From: Ruminococcus sp.
GTDB lineage: Bacteria > Bacillota > Clostridia > Oscillospirales > Acutalibacteraceae
DNA: 64,000 nucleotides
Assembly: GCA_017404145.1 (NCBI GenBank)
Contig: JAFRCW010000006.1
Coordinates: forward strand, 40,894-104,893
Reading direction: 5' to 3'
The notes beneath the pieces are model-generated. The model worked only from the letters and a program-made list of their open reading frames with translations. It did not search any database and was not told where the DNA came from. Shown in pieces: positions 7,755-16,532 of the stretch (positions are counted from its first letter, which is position 1; each line of letters starts with the position of its first letter). Made by a program: the position numbers and the translations under genes.

Positions 7755-9905
7755 ATGGCGCGCGCCTACAGTACATCAGAAGCAAAGCGATTCAGAAGGA
7801 TCTATCAGGAGCTTTACGCAAAGTTCAGACAGCTCGACAGCCTCGCCGATCGCTGTCGGGAAGAAGTGAAAACAGCGACCGCGAAGATCGCGGGCGAGGA
7901 GTCGATGGAACTTCTCAAAGCGATCCCCGTCGACGAGCTCAACCGTGAGAAAAAAGGCATCCGCGTCAAGACCCTGCACGACGCAGGCTATCACACGATC
8001 GGCGATATCGTCAAGGCAAATCCCTATCAGCTCTCTGCGATCAACGGCATCAGTCCCGAGGGCGCGAACGAGATCAAAAAAGCCGCTTCTGCGATCGCCG
8101 AGACCGCGCAGAAGGGGGCAAAAGTCAGTCTCAGTGCGGACCACAAAACGCCTTCCTCTACCGCGTTGGTAACAGCGCTGTTTAAATATAAACGAATTCT
8201 GCCGATCATCCGATCTGCGGATGAATTCCGTCAGTTCTATGACAAAGAGCTGAACGACGCGCTCTCCGCCGCCAAGCCCGCGATGGGCGGTCTGCGCTGG
8301 ATGTTCTCCTCAGCTGCCAAAAAAGCTGACGCACAAGAAGCCTGCGCGACCTTATCTCAGATTCTGTCCGATGACAACATCGCTCCTCTGAAAACTTCGC
8401 TCGACGCGTTGAAAAGACTGGGCTTTCCTACCTCCAAAGACGTCTGGGAGGATTTTTCCCGCGACAGTATCGCCTATGTCAATCTGCTCGAAGAGATCGA
8501 GCCCGACAGAGTCGGCTCCGGCAGCGGCGTTTACGGTTTGCCGGAGGATCTGGCGCAGGCGGTCGCACAGGTCGAGCTTCACTTGGACGGCTTGCGCTGT
8601 ACTCTCAGACGCTATCAGGAGTGGGGCGTCAAGTACGCCGTCTCTCAAAGACGTATCCTCTTAGGCGATGAAATGGGTCTGGGCAAGACGGTGCAGGCGA
8701 TCGCCGTGATGGTACATCTGAGAAACGAAGGAGCGACCCATTTTGCGGTGGTCTGTCCCGCCTCGGTGCTGACCAACTGGTGCAGAGAGATCGCAAAACA
8801 CTCTGATCTCAGCGTGATCAAAGTCCACGGTAATAACAAAGAAGCCGCGTTTCAGCAATGGCTTTCCACCGGCGGCGTGGCGGTGACTACTTATGAGACG
8901 ACCGCGATCTTTGACTTTGAGAAAGGTTTTCGCTTCTCTATGCTGACGGTAGACGAAGCGCATTATATCAAGAACCCCTCCGCACAGCGTACCGTGAACG
9001 TCAAGAAACTATGCGAACGCGCCGAACGCCTGCTGTTTATGACCGGTACTGCACTCGAGAATCGTGTATCGGAGATGGCGACGCTGATCAACATCCTCAA
9101 CCCCGTTGTGGCTAAGGATATCCAACCTCTGCTGTCTCTCTCCTCCGCCGCACAGTTCAGAGAAGCGGTCGCGCCGGTCTATTACCGCCGTAAACGCGAG
9201 GACGTTCTGACCGAACTGCCGGAGCTGATCGAAAGCTACGAATGGTGCGATCTGCTCCCGAAAGAAAAAAGGATCTATCGCGACGCGATCGCAGAACAGA
9301 ACTTTATGGCGGCGCGCAGGGTATCGTGGAACGTAGACGATCTGTCCGATTCCTCCAAGGCGCAAAGACTGCTGGAGATCGTAGAAGACGCTAAAGAACA
9401 GGATCGCAAGGTGCTGATCTTCTCCTTCTTCCTCGATACGATCGCGAAGATCTCCGCGCTGTTGGGAGAAAGCTGCTTAGAGCCCATCACCGGCTCGGTC
9501 TCCCCCGCCCGCCGGCAGGAGATCATCGACGAATTTGACAAGGCTGAGGCGGGGTCTGCGCTGACGGCACAGATTCAGTCGGGCGGCACCGGGCTGAATA
9601 TCCAAAGCGCCTCGGTGGTGATCATGTGTGAGCCTCAGCTCAAGCCCTCTATCGAGAATCAGGCGATCTCCCGCGCCTACCGTATGGGACAGACGCGCTC
9701 GGTGCTGGTCTATCGTCTTTTGTGCGACGATACCATCGACGAACGCATCATTAACATTCTTGCCGAAAAACAAAACGAATTCGACGCCTTTGCCGACGAA
9801 TCCAACGCCGCTGATGAAACCTTAGAGCTGGATAAAACGACGATCTCCGATATTATGCAGGCAGAACAACAAGCTCAAACAGCTGAAGCTGTTGAACCGC
9901 AATAA
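7755..9905 (+). CDS. SNF2-family DEAD/DEAH box helicase/translocase
   Basis: The 716-residue protein has an N-terminal helical region with a helix-hairpin-helix-like stretch (about residues 75-115: AGYHTIGDIVKANPYQLSA), then a full SNF2 ATPase. Walker A is DEMGLGKTVQA (305-315), motif II is VDEAHY (399-404, DEAH), and the C-terminal RecA lobe shows LIFSFFLDT, QSGGTGLNIQSA and the arginine-finger motif NQAISRAYRMGQ near 635. Such proteins are ATP-driven double-stranded DNA translocases; several act with RNA polymerase (RapA/HepA) or in defence systems. No nuclease, methylase or other partner gene is adjacent, so a specific pathway cannot be named. AAAGGATGTGAG precedes ATG 7755 and it has its own promoter and terminator. 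Confidence 0.88.
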   Translation: MARAYSTSEAKRFRRIYQELYAKFRQLDSLADRCREEVKTATAKIAGEESMELLKAIPVDELNREKKGIRVKTLHDAGYHTIGDIVKANPYQLSAINGISPEGANEIKKAASAIAETAQKGAKVSLSADHKTPSSTALVTALFKYKRILPIIRSADEFRQFYDKELNDALSAAKPAMGGLRWMFSSAAKKADAQEACATLSQILSDDNIAPLKTSLDALKRLGFPTSKDVWEDFSRDSIAYVNLLEEIEPDRVGSGSGVYGLPEDLAQAVAQVELHLDGLRCTLRRYQEWGVKYAVSQRRILLGDEMGLGKTVQAIAVMVHLRNEGATHFAVVCPASVLTNWCREIAKHSDLSVIKVHGNNKEAAFQQWLSTGGVAVTTYETTAIFDFEKGFRFSMLTVDEAHYIKNPSAQRTVNVKKLCERAERLLFMTGTALENRVSEMATLINILNPVVAKDIQPLLSLSSAAQFREAVAPVYYRRKREDVLTELPELIESYEWCDLLPKEKRIYRDAIAEQNFMAARRVSWNVDDLSDSSKAQRLLEIVEDAKEQDRKVLIFSFFLDTIAKISALLGESCLEPITGSVSPARRQEIIDEFDKAEAGSALTAQIQSGGTGLNIQSASVVIMCEPQLKPSIENQAISRAYRMGQTRSVLVYRLLCDDTIDERIINILAEKQNEFDAFADESNAADETLELDKTTISDIMQAEQQAQTAEAVEPQ

Positions 9906-9920
9906 AATTTCACAGATAAT

Positions 9921-9954
9921 AATACCGCACACTGCTTTGTGTGCGGTATTTTCA
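9921..9954. terminator. Bidirectional intrinsic terminator
   Basis: A perfect 12-bp stem, AATACCGCACAC and GTGTGCGGTATT around a TGCTTT loop, lies between the convergent helicase and endonuclease genes. Confidence 0.85.
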
Positions 9955-11346
9955 TATTCGATTGACCGGCTTGCCGATCGCTTCATTGGAAGGGAGATTC
10001 GCGAGCCATTTTTGGATAAAGGTCGCGTCGAGAACGGTGACGACATTGTCCTCATCGGTATCTGCCGCTGCTTCAATGAATACACGGTTCGGCAGATTGG
10101 CGAGCTTCTTCTGTACTGCCGTCGCGTCGATGACCGTGACCTTGGTATCCCCGTCGACGTCGCCGAGAAGAATCTGAGCTTCGGTCGGCTCTGTGGATTC
10201 TTCACAGAGGTCGCATAACCCGTTATGGTTTTCGTCGATATGTCCGAGTGATGCGAGCTTTCTCTGATACTCGTTGCCGCACTTTCCGCATCTGAGGGTA
10301 AAGCTGCCGTCTGTCTCACATCCCGCCTCTTGCCGGGCAGCTTCTTCATACCGATGCTCACACCCGATATGCGTAGGAGTTGCCATCCCTATGGGCAGCT
10401 CCTGCGAGAATATCTGCCACGCCAGCTCGGGATAGTCGATGAACACGTTGCGGTTACCCTGCACCTTCTGTGTCAGATCATTTCTCTCCATCTCCCAAGT
10501 ATCAACCGGATCGTTCGCGCACCATTGCAGGAGAACAGTAAGATCTTCCACTGCCTTTTTGCCGCTGTTTTTATCATCGTCGACGTCAAACGCGGGGAGT
10601 CCCTCACTCATCGCAGTATAAAGATTCGGCTGTTCCCAGCGGCAGTAAACATAGAGCAGTATCCGCGCAACGTCGCCTTTGACGTCGTCTTTACATTCAA
10701 AAAGATCATTTTCCTGACTGACATAGTAGGTCAAGGTATCGCTCAAATAACCTTCTTGATATCCGCCGGAATAGGTGCCGCTGATATAACCGAAGGTGTG
10801 GTCGCTCTTCGCGTTATTGACGGAAGCGACAGAGGGTCTGAGATGGTGCAGATCCGCGCCGCCGTTTTTCTGATAGAAAGAAGCCCGGCTTTTGGGCCAG
10901 ATATGCTCTCGGTTCATCATAACGCCCTCCCCCATCATCACATTGGAGTAGAACATCACATAGCTGTCGCTGCTCTGTACAGCGTCGGTATACGGCCAGA
11001 AATACGCCAAAGAGCCTTTTTTATATCCCGCATAGGAGGTTTGGTAGCTGTGGGTATTCGCCATCAGCTCGTGCAAGGCGGAAAACAGCTCGTTATCCTG
11101 CATAGCACAAAGGCTTGTGGAAACATCCTTTGCGCCGGAGAGGTTTTTCAGGTTATCATAGCTGTACGCGTCGGTATAGTACGCCTGCGCCTGCTCTGAC
11201 AAAGCGGTGCATACCCGATGGCGCGGCTGCGTATTCTTTGACGGCAGCTCGCCGAGCGCAAGAGCGGGAGCGGAGCAGATCATCACTGCCGCCGACGCTA
11301 TACAAAGAATACCGATAATAACTCGGATCAAACGTTTGCTTTTCAT
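9952..11346 (-). CDS. Secreted endonuclease I family nuclease with type I dockerin
   Basis: The 464-residue precursor starts with a signal peptide (basic MKSKRLIR, hydrophobic core to about residue 30). The nuclease domain, about residues 55-330, belongs to the endonuclease I/EndA-like His-Me finger family; MMNREHIWPKS carries the expected catalytic His, followed by LHHLRPS. A Cys-rich linker (CEHRYEE, LRCGKCGNEYQ, GLCDLCEE) follows. The C-terminus is a type I dockerin: GDVDGDTKVTVIDATAVQKK and DTDEDNVVTVLDATFIQKW, two Ca-binding repeats about 35 residues apart. It should be exported and docked to a cohesin scaffold or surface protein. ATG 11346 is chosen for its AAAGG site and for giving a proper signal peptide. 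The gene is separated from mgsA by a terminator. Confidence 0.88.
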   Translation of the reverse strand: MKSKRLIRVIIGILCIASAAVMICSAPALALGELPSKNTQPRHRVCTALSEQAQAYYTDAYSYDNLKNLSGAKDVSTSLCAMQDNELFSALHELMANTHSYQTSYAGYKKGSLAYFWPYTDAVQSSDSYVMFYSNVMMGEGVMMNREHIWPKSRASFYQKNGGADLHHLRPSVASVNNAKSDHTFGYISGTYSGGYQEGYLSDTLTYYVSQENDLFECKDDVKGDVARILLYVYCRWEQPNLYTAMSEGLPAFDVDDDKNSGKKAVEDLTVLLQWCANDPVDTWEMERNDLTQKVQGNRNVFIDYPELAWQIFSQELPIGMATPTHIGCEHRYEEAARQEAGCETDGSFTLRCGKCGNEYQRKLASLGHIDENHNGLCDLCEESTEPTEAQILLGDVDGDTKVTVIDATAVQKKLANLPNRVFIEAAADTDEDNVVTVLDATFIQKWLANLPSNEAIGKPVNRI

Positions 11347-11375
11347 CTTATAAACCTTTCGTTTGTGCTCCTCAG

Positions 11376-11407
11376 ATAAAAACGACGCTGTGCGGACACA
11401 GCGCCGT
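11376..11407 (-). terminator. Intrinsic terminator after mgsA
   Basis: On the minus strand ACGGCGCTGTG and CACAGCGTCGT form a strong stem around TCCG, followed by TTTTTATC. It ends the minD-mgsA unit before the nuclease gene. Confidence 0.85.
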
Positions 11408-11422
11408 GATAAACAAAGAAGT

Positions 11423-11818
11423 TTATTTAACAATATTTCTCCAGTCGAGATCACCGCGCTCGAGACCGTGGATCAGCACCTCGGCGGTAGCGATGTTGGT
11501 AGCGACGGGAATGTTGTGCATATCACACAGCCTGAGAAGATTCATATCGTTCGGCTCATGCGGCTTGGGGTTAAGAGGATCTCTGAAAAAGATGAGCATA
11601 TCGATTTCGTTGCAGGCGATACGCGCGGCGACCTGCTGGTCTCCGCCCTGGGAACCGCCTAAGAATGTCTGGATCTGCAGGCCTGTCGCTTCGGATACCA
11701 TCTTGCCCGTTGTGCCGGTAGCGCACATTTTATTCCTGCTGAGCACGCCGCAGTATGCGATACAAAACTGTACCATCAATTCTTTCTTTTCATCGTGGGC
11801 GATAATAGCAATATTCAT
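11423..11818 (-). CDS. mgsA: Methylglyoxal synthase
   Basis: MgsA converts dihydroxyacetone phosphate to methylglyoxal and phosphate, a glycolytic bypass. The 131-residue length is normal. The sequence starts [12 protein letters not shown] with the phosphate-binding ATGTTG near residue 33, has the catalytic Asp60 in [14 protein letters not shown], and [14 protein letters not shown] near 77-90, as in the E. coli enzyme. It lies 32 bases downstream of the minD-like gene on the same strand, an order usual in Clostridia where mgsA closes the mre-min cluster. A terminator follows the gene. Confidence 0.95.
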   Translation of the reverse strand: MNIAIIAHDEKKELMVQFCIAYCGVLSRNKMCATGTTGKMVSEATGLQIQTFLGGSQGGDQQVAARIACNEIDMLIFFRDPLNPKPHEPNDMNLLRLCDMHNIPVATNIATAEVLIHGLERGDLDWRNIVK

Positions 11819-11850
11819 ACTTACCTCCGTATAAATCTTCTCCGGTTTTT

Positions 11851-12591
11851 TTATACTTTAGCGATGACGGGTACGTCCACACCCTCTATTCTTTTGGTAA
11901 CAGCTGAGAAAATCAGAGAAGCCTGCGACCAGTTGTTCAGCAGCTCTCCTCTCTGACATAAGGCGGTCACCCTGACGTCCTCGGGAATCAGCGCGATCAG
12001 TCTGAGCCCCGCTTCGTCGATCACCTCGTCAAGATCCTCATACAGTCCCATCTTACAAAACCGTTCTTTTTCAAAACGGTTGATTACCAGTCGAACGTCT
12101 TTGACGCTCATCGTTTCTAATCTTTTGCGGATATTCTGGCATCCTCTGATAGAGATCGGCTCTGCGTTGATCACCACCAGCGCCGTATCGGCGGCGTATG
12201 CCGCGGTAACAAAGCCCGAACCGGTTCCCGCGGGGGAATCGATCAGGATATAGTCAAAGTCATCTTTTATTCTTTCGATCAATTCTTTCAAAAGAGAGGG
12301 AGATACTTCGTCGTCGGCATACAGCGGAGCCGCGACACAGTAAAGTTCAAAATCCGCCGACGCTTTATAGAAAGCGTCGCGGTTTTCGCATCCGCCGCTG
12401 ATAATATCCGAGATATCGTATACCAGACGGTCGGAGATGCCGAACATCATATCCACACCGCGCATGCCGCTGTCGCAGTCGATCAGCAGTACTCTCTTAT
12501 TCTCTTTTGCGAAAGCTGCCGCGACGCCCGCGCAGACGGTGGTCTTGCCTGTGCCGCCCTTGCCCGACGCGACTACGATAACCTTGCCCAT
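11851..12591 (-). CDS. minD: MinD/ParA-family ATPase, probable septum-site protein MinD
   Basis: This 246-residue P-loop ATPase has the deviant Walker A motif [10 protein letters not shown] (about residues 8-17), a switch region DCDSGMRG near 40 and [11 protein letters not shown] near 110, all typical of MinD. MinD positions the division septum with MinC. Two things are odd: no minC or minE lies beside it, and the C-terminus ([10 protein letters not shown]) lacks the Lys/Phe-rich amphipathic membrane-targeting helix that ends true MinD proteins. It may be a diverged MinD or another MRP/ParA-type ATPase that kept the place in the cluster. ATG 12591 is preceded by AGAGG; the longer frame adds an unlikely leader. 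Confidence 0.75.
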   Translation of the reverse strand: MGKVIVVASGKGGTGKTTVCAGVAAAFAKENKRVLLIDCDSGMRGVDMMFGISDRLVYDISDIISGGCENRDAFYKASADFELYCVAAPLYADDEVSPSLLKELIERIKDDFDYILIDSPAGTGSGFVTAAYAADTALVVINAEPISIRGCQNIRKRLETMSVKDVRLVINRFEKERFCKMGLYEDLDEVIDEAGLRLIALIPEDVRVTALCQRGELLNNWSQASLIFSAVTKRIEGVDVPVIAKV

Positions 12592-12650
12592 ATCATATAC
12601 CTCTATATCAAAGCTGCACATACCATAAACAACTCGATATTAGTAGATAT

Positions 12651-12679
12651 ATTTTACCACAAATTGCACGAAAGAGCAA
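12651..12679 (-). promoter_or_regulatory. Candidate sigma-A promoter for minD-mgsA
   Basis: On the minus strand TTGCTC (12679-12674), 17-bp spacer ending TGTGG, TAAAAT (12656-12651), 60 bases before the minD start. Confidence 0.55.
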
Positions 12680-12734
12680 TCAAAATCAACTGTTCTTTTT
12701 GTAGAATTATTCTCCCTTTTATTAGTCATTTTCA

Positions 12735-12777
12735 ATAAAGAAAGCCCGAAAAACGGCTGAAACAGCGGTTTTTCGGG
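12735..12777 (-). terminator. Intrinsic terminator after the PBP2 gene
   Basis: CCCGAAAAACGGCTG and CAGCGGTTTTTCGGG form a 15-bp stem with one mismatch; on the minus strand it is followed by CTTTCTTTATT. It separates the mre-PBP2 unit from minD. Confidence 0.75.
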
Positions 12778-12844
12778 TCTCTTTGTATTAACTTACAGAG
12801 ATTTTAAAAAGAAAACAAACCATCATCCTATGATCCGTTTTGTA

Positions 12845-14914
12845 TCAGCTTTTCCACGGATGCTTCTTCACCTCGTCTACGGTCTTGCCATAGAAGTAGG
12901 CGTCCATCATATCCATCGCGACATACTGTGAAAACCAGCTTCTGGCGCCGTGCTCAAGCACGACCGCTACAGCGATCTCGGGACTCTCATACGGCGCGTA
13001 ACAGATGAAAGTAGTGTGGTCGGATCCCGCGTTCTCGGCGGTACCGGTTTTTGCCGCCATATGGATCGGATATTTTCCGGCATAGGTGGATGCGGTACCC
13101 TCGGTCACGACCGCCCGCATCGCCTCCGATACGATATGCAGATTATCAAACGAAAGTCCCGCGTCGGAGACAACCGTCGGTTTTTTCGGATCGTTATACA
13201 GAATATCGTTTTCTCTTTCGTAGTCGGTTACTTTTCTTACCATATGCGTCTGATAGCGGACGCCGTTGGTTGCGATTGTCGCGACATAAGTGGCGAGCTG
13301 TAAGGGGGTGAAGGTGTTATCCGACTGACCGATCGCCGCCTGAACGGTGTTGCCCTCATACCATGTGGTGGAGTCTCTTCCGGCGAGAACGCCCGGGCTC
13401 TCCCCTACCTCAACGCCTGTTTTGACGCCCAAGCCGAACTTTTCGGCATACAGGTACATGGTGGTGATACCGGTTCTTCTTCCGACTTCGGCAAAATAAT
13501 AGTTGCAGGAACGCTGCATCGCGTAATTTAATTTCACCGGTCCGTGGGTTCCCATGCATTTGACAACGTCGTTTTTATAATAGTCGTAGGTACCCGTACA
13601 GGTGATCTCCGTTTCATCGGTGATCACGCCCTCCTCCAGCGCGGCAAGCGCCACACACGGCTTGAACGATGAACCCGGAGAAAAAGCGCCGTCAAACGCG
13701 CGGTTGAACATCGGCGTATGCTCGTCGGAATAGAGCCATTCACTGTATTCCTCGTCATAAAACTTGGATATATCATACGAAGGCGCCGTTGCTGCGGCAA
13801 TGATCGAAAAATCTCTGAGGTCGATCATCACTGCTCCGCCTGCGTAACAGTCCTCACCTAAAAGCGTTTTTTGCTTTTCGTTGGAGTTTTTCCGATGTTC
13901 TACGACTTCTTCTCCGTATTTTCTTGCTTTTTCAATATTGGAGGCGAGCGTCCAGTTGGCGACCTCCTGTACATTTTTGTTGATGGTCAGATAAACCGTG
14001 TTGCCCGGCTGTGCTTTGACCGTTTCTTTTTCGGAGACTACGTTGCCGTCCGCATCCTTGATCACGGTTTTTTCACCCGCCTTGCCGCGCAGGTATTTTT
14101 CCATCGCGGATTCGATTCCGAACTTGCCGATTTCGTCGTCTAGGCTGTAGCCTTCGTCTTTTTTCTCTTCGTATTCTTCTTCGTTGAGCGCGCCGACGAC
14201 GCCCAGCAGATGCGGAATCAGGGTACCGTTTTTGATCACGCGGTTGTTGATGGTTCGGATCTCCACCCCGTGGATCGTCTGGGTCCTCTCGGCGACTACC
14301 GCGACGATATCGTCCGGTACGTTGGATGCAAAAACATACACCTGTGAATAGGAATATCCTTTTTTCTCCATGTTATAGCGAACCGACAGGATGTTTTTCA
14401 GATCTATCGGATCGGTAATGCTTTCTGCGTTGTAACGCTTTTTCAATCCTTCAATGATCTCATCCGCGGAGAGTCCGGTTCTTTTCAGAATCGCTTCGCT
14501 CTCGATGAACGCTATCTCGGAGTTGGTATCCCTGTCGTCGGTAAAAACATAGTTTTCGCCGTCGTAGCGAATCGGAAGGACGTCATAATACGGACAGGAG
14601 CAGGTATTAAAGATCGTGACCAGTTTCAAAACCACATTGTTCAGATCTTTTTCGGAAATGTAGATTTTGTTCAGCGCGATCTCATAGGCGGTTTCGTTTA
14701 CCACCAGCTCGTTTCCGTCTACGTCAAGGATTTCTCCTCTGGTAGCGGTGGATGTTTCGGTAAAAGCCGTGGATTCGCGGTTAAGTTCTCTGTACTCTTC
14801 GCCGTGCACGATCTGCCAGTCATACAGGCGAATGACAAACAGCGTAAAAATCAGAAGCACAAGCGCGATACAAACGATAACTCTGACAACGCTTTTGCTT
14901 TTCTTTTCTTCCAC
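12845..14914 (-). CDS. mrdA: Penicillin-binding protein 2 (MrdA-type transpeptidase)
   Basis: This 689-residue class B PBP cross-links peptidoglycan during cell elongation. One N-terminal membrane segment (about residues 9-30) anchors it outside the membrane. The PBP dimerisation domain follows (RGEILDVDGNELVV at 59-72). The transpeptidase domain has SxxK at Ser415-Lys418 in SPGSSFKP, SxN at 469-471 (SCN) and KTG at 622-624 (AAKTGTAEN). It is downstream of mreB, mreC and mreD on the same strand, 45 bases after mreD, matching a Rod complex operon. No rodA is next to it; that partner must be encoded elsewhere. A terminator follows. Confidence 0.92.
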   Translation of the reverse strand: MEEKKSKSVVRVIVCIALVLLIFTLFVIRLYDWQIVHGEEYRELNRESTAFTETSTATRGEILDVDGNELVVNETAYEIALNKIYISEKDLNNVVLKLVTIFNTCSCPYYDVLPIRYDGENYVFTDDRDTNSEIAFIESEAILKRTGLSADEIIEGLKKRYNAESITDPIDLKNILSVRYNMEKKGYSYSQVYVFASNVPDDIVAVVAERTQTIHGVEIRTINNRVIKNGTLIPHLLGVVGALNEEEYEEKKDEGYSLDDEIGKFGIESAMEKYLRGKAGEKTVIKDADGNVVSEKETVKAQPGNTVYLTINKNVQEVANWTLASNIEKARKYGEEVVEHRKNSNEKQKTLLGEDCYAGGAVMIDLRDFSIIAAATAPSYDISKFYDEEYSEWLYSDEHTPMFNRAFDGAFSPGSSFKPCVALAALEEGVITDETEITCTGTYDYYKNDVVKCMGTHGPVKLNYAMQRSCNYYFAEVGRRTGITTMYLYAEKFGLGVKTGVEVGESPGVLAGRDSTTWYEGNTVQAAIGQSDNTFTPLQLATYVATIATNGVRYQTHMVRKVTDYERENDILYNDPKKPTVVSDAGLSFDNLHIVSEAMRAVVTEGTASTYAGKYPIHMAAKTGTAENAGSDHTTFICYAPYESPEIAVAVVLEHGARSWFSQYVAMDMMDAYFYGKTVDEVKKHPWKS

Positions 14915-14959
14915 GCCTGCGCCTCCTTTCCATATGATAAAAGTTTGATTTGTCTCAGT

Positions 14960-15475
14960 TTATTCTTCCGCGGATATCATCCGGTAGAAGAATCGGTTGA
15001 TAAAATAAAAGACAACTGAACAGACAAAAGTCTGCGCCATTCGGGAAATCAAGTTTTGTGTAAAATAGCTCCACGGGTCGGTATAACCCTTAAAAACGTA
15101 TTCAAAAAGGAAATACAGCATAAATACCGACGCCGTTACCAAAAAAGAACAGATGATAAAATTGGTAAAATTCGCCCGGATGAGGTTGTTTGCGGCATAA
15201 CCGATCACAAAACACAGAACGGTCAGCGCAACGGTAAACACACCGATCGCGTTGGAATATCCCAGATCGATCAGTACGCCGCACACGATACCGAAAATCA
15301 TCGAAGGGATCTCTCTCTCAAAAATCGATATGGTCACGGCAACGCACAGCAAAAGGCACGGCTTTGCCCCCCACAGCTCGGGCAGCAGCCGCGGTGTGGT
15401 ACATAAGACAAATACCAGGATGATCTCTACGGTATAGGCAAGATACCGGAATACGGACGCGGTTTTCTCTGTCAT
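14960..15475 (-). CDS. mreD: Rod shape-determining protein MreD
   Basis: This 171-residue, very hydrophobic protein has about five to six membrane segments, fitting MreD (normally 160-180 residues), the integral membrane partner of MreC in the elongation machinery. Sequence identity to named MreD proteins is low, as is usual, so the call rests mainly on position: its start lies 2 bases from the mreC stop (translationally coupled) and it precedes the PBP2 gene. The segment LYFLFEYVFKGY near residues 120-132 lies before the last transmembrane helix, as in clostridial MreD. Confidence 0.85.
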   Translation of the reverse strand: MTEKTASVFRYLAYTVEIILVFVLCTTPRLLPELWGAKPCLLLCVAVTISIFEREIPSMIFGIVCGVLIDLGYSNAIGVFTVALTVLCFVIGYAANNLIRANFTNFIICSFLVTASVFMLYFLFEYVFKGYTDPWSYFTQNLISRMAQTFVCSVVFYFINRFFYRMISAEE

Positions 15476-15477
15476 AC

Positions 15478-16326
15478 TTACTCCCCGCTGTCGCCAATCA
15501 GGATCTCGCCCTGTCCGGAGAATCCGATGATGATCGCCGCGTCGGTGATCTTTTTCAAATTCTCATAAGGCTCAATAACCGCGTAATAAGAGGAATCGTA
15601 GGTATCATATCCCAAATCCACCACCTCGCCGATCGGCAGACCTTTGGGATAAATACCGCTGACGCCGGTCGTGGTGATGATATCGCCGACTTCGACCTGA
15701 TTACTGTAGGTCAGCTTGGAGAACACGGTTTGGTTGCGATAAGCGTATTTGGACGAGCCGGTGACAATACCGGTGTCGCCGCTCTTGGTATCCTCAGCGC
15801 CGATCCTTGTACCGGGAGAAAGAACGGTCACAACCTTACAGGTATTCAGATCACATTCGGACACCCAGCCGATCAAGCCGGTTTCGCTGACAACGGGATC
15901 TCCCTCTTTCACGCCCGAGGAACTTCCTTTGTCCAGCGAAAAAGCGGAAAACTCATCATTCGTATCTCTTCTTAACGCCATCGCAGGCACCAGCGTAAAG
16001 TCGGGGTGCTGTTTTTTCAGCTCATAGAACTTCCACAGTCTGACGTTCTCGCTTTTGACCGCGTAGTAATCCACCAGCTGCGCTCTGAGGTCTGCGTTTT
16101 CTTTTTTGAGTTTTTTATACTCTTCCAAAAGCTCCTGATCGCTGAGTCCGTCTTTTCCGTCGTCGGTCGCCGCCGCGGTCACGCTCGACAGTCCTGCCGT
16201 CATTCCGTTGATCACCGTGGACACAAAGTTATTCCCGACGTTCTGAGTGAACACCGAGAGCATAACCAGCACCAACAGCACCGAGAGCAGTATTTTGATT
16301 TTTGTCGATTTCAAGAATTCTTTCAT
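15478..16326 (-). CDS. mreC: Rod shape-determining protein MreC
   Basis: MreC (282 residues) links cytoplasmic MreB to the extracellular PBP2. It has one N-terminal membrane helix (residues 10-30), a coiled coil around residues 65-90 (LLEEYKKLKKENADLRAQL), and the double beta-barrel domain with conserved segments SLDKGSSSGVKEGDPVVSET, LIGWVSECD and TGVSGIYPKGLPIGEV. All are family signatures. The gene lies 197 bases downstream of mreB and directly before mreD. The interval to mreB contains a 7-bp tandem repeat and a short palindrome rather than a clear terminator. Confidence 0.93.
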   Translation of the reverse strand: MKEFLKSTKIKILLSVLLVLVMLSVFTQNVGNNFVSTVINGMTAGLSSVTAAATDDGKDGLSDQELLEEYKKLKKENADLRAQLVDYYAVKSENVRLWKFYELKKQHPDFTLVPAMALRRDTNDEFSAFSLDKGSSSGVKEGDPVVSETGLIGWVSECDLNTCKVVTVLSPGTRIGAEDTKSGDTGIVTGSSKYAYRNQTVFSKLTYSNQVEVGDIITTTGVSGIYPKGLPIGEVVDLGYDTYDSSYYAVIEPYENLKKITDAAIIIGFSGQGEILIGDSGE

Positions 16327-16395
16327 TTTGTTGTTTTTTTAAAGGCAGCGCTTCTTGGCGTCGTAAACGATTTTCCCTTGTTTTTTCTTGTTTTC

Positions 16396-16437
16396 TAACC
16401 ACTAATCACTAATCACTAACCACTAACCACTAATCAC
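16396..16437. repeat. Heptanucleotide tandem repeat (TAAYCAC)6
   Basis: Six perfect 7-base units, TAACCAC, TAATCAC, TAATCAC, TAACCAC, TAACCAC, TAATCAC, follow one another between mreB and mreC. The units differ only at one C/T position. Confidence 0.9.
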
Positions 16438-16456
16438 TGTTATGTAACACGGCAAA

Positions 16457-16478
16457 GGAAGGAGAGAATTCTCCTTCC
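16457..16478. repeat. Perfect 9-bp inverted repeat
   Basis: GGAAGGAGA and TCTCCTTCC surround GAAT. It lies between mreB and mreC; the T-run after it is poor on both strands, so a terminator role is uncertain. Confidence 0.6.
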
Positions 16479-16497
16479 AACGCGGTTTTTATATTTC

Positions 16498-16532
16498 AGT
16501 TCTTATTTCTTCATTCTTATTTCTTAGTTATT
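16498..16532. repeat. Degenerate 7-bp-phased repeat tract at the mreB stop
   Basis: Read on the minus strand the units are AATAACT, AAGAAAT, AAGAATG, AAGAAAT, AAGAACT. The tract starts within the last mreB codons and includes the stop codon, in the same 7-base period as tracts near noc, serS and guaB. Confidence 0.65.

Noticed and set aside
16396..16437. CRISPR-like array from the heptamer repeats
   Set aside because: The units are only 7 bp with no spacers and no cas genes are present in the window.
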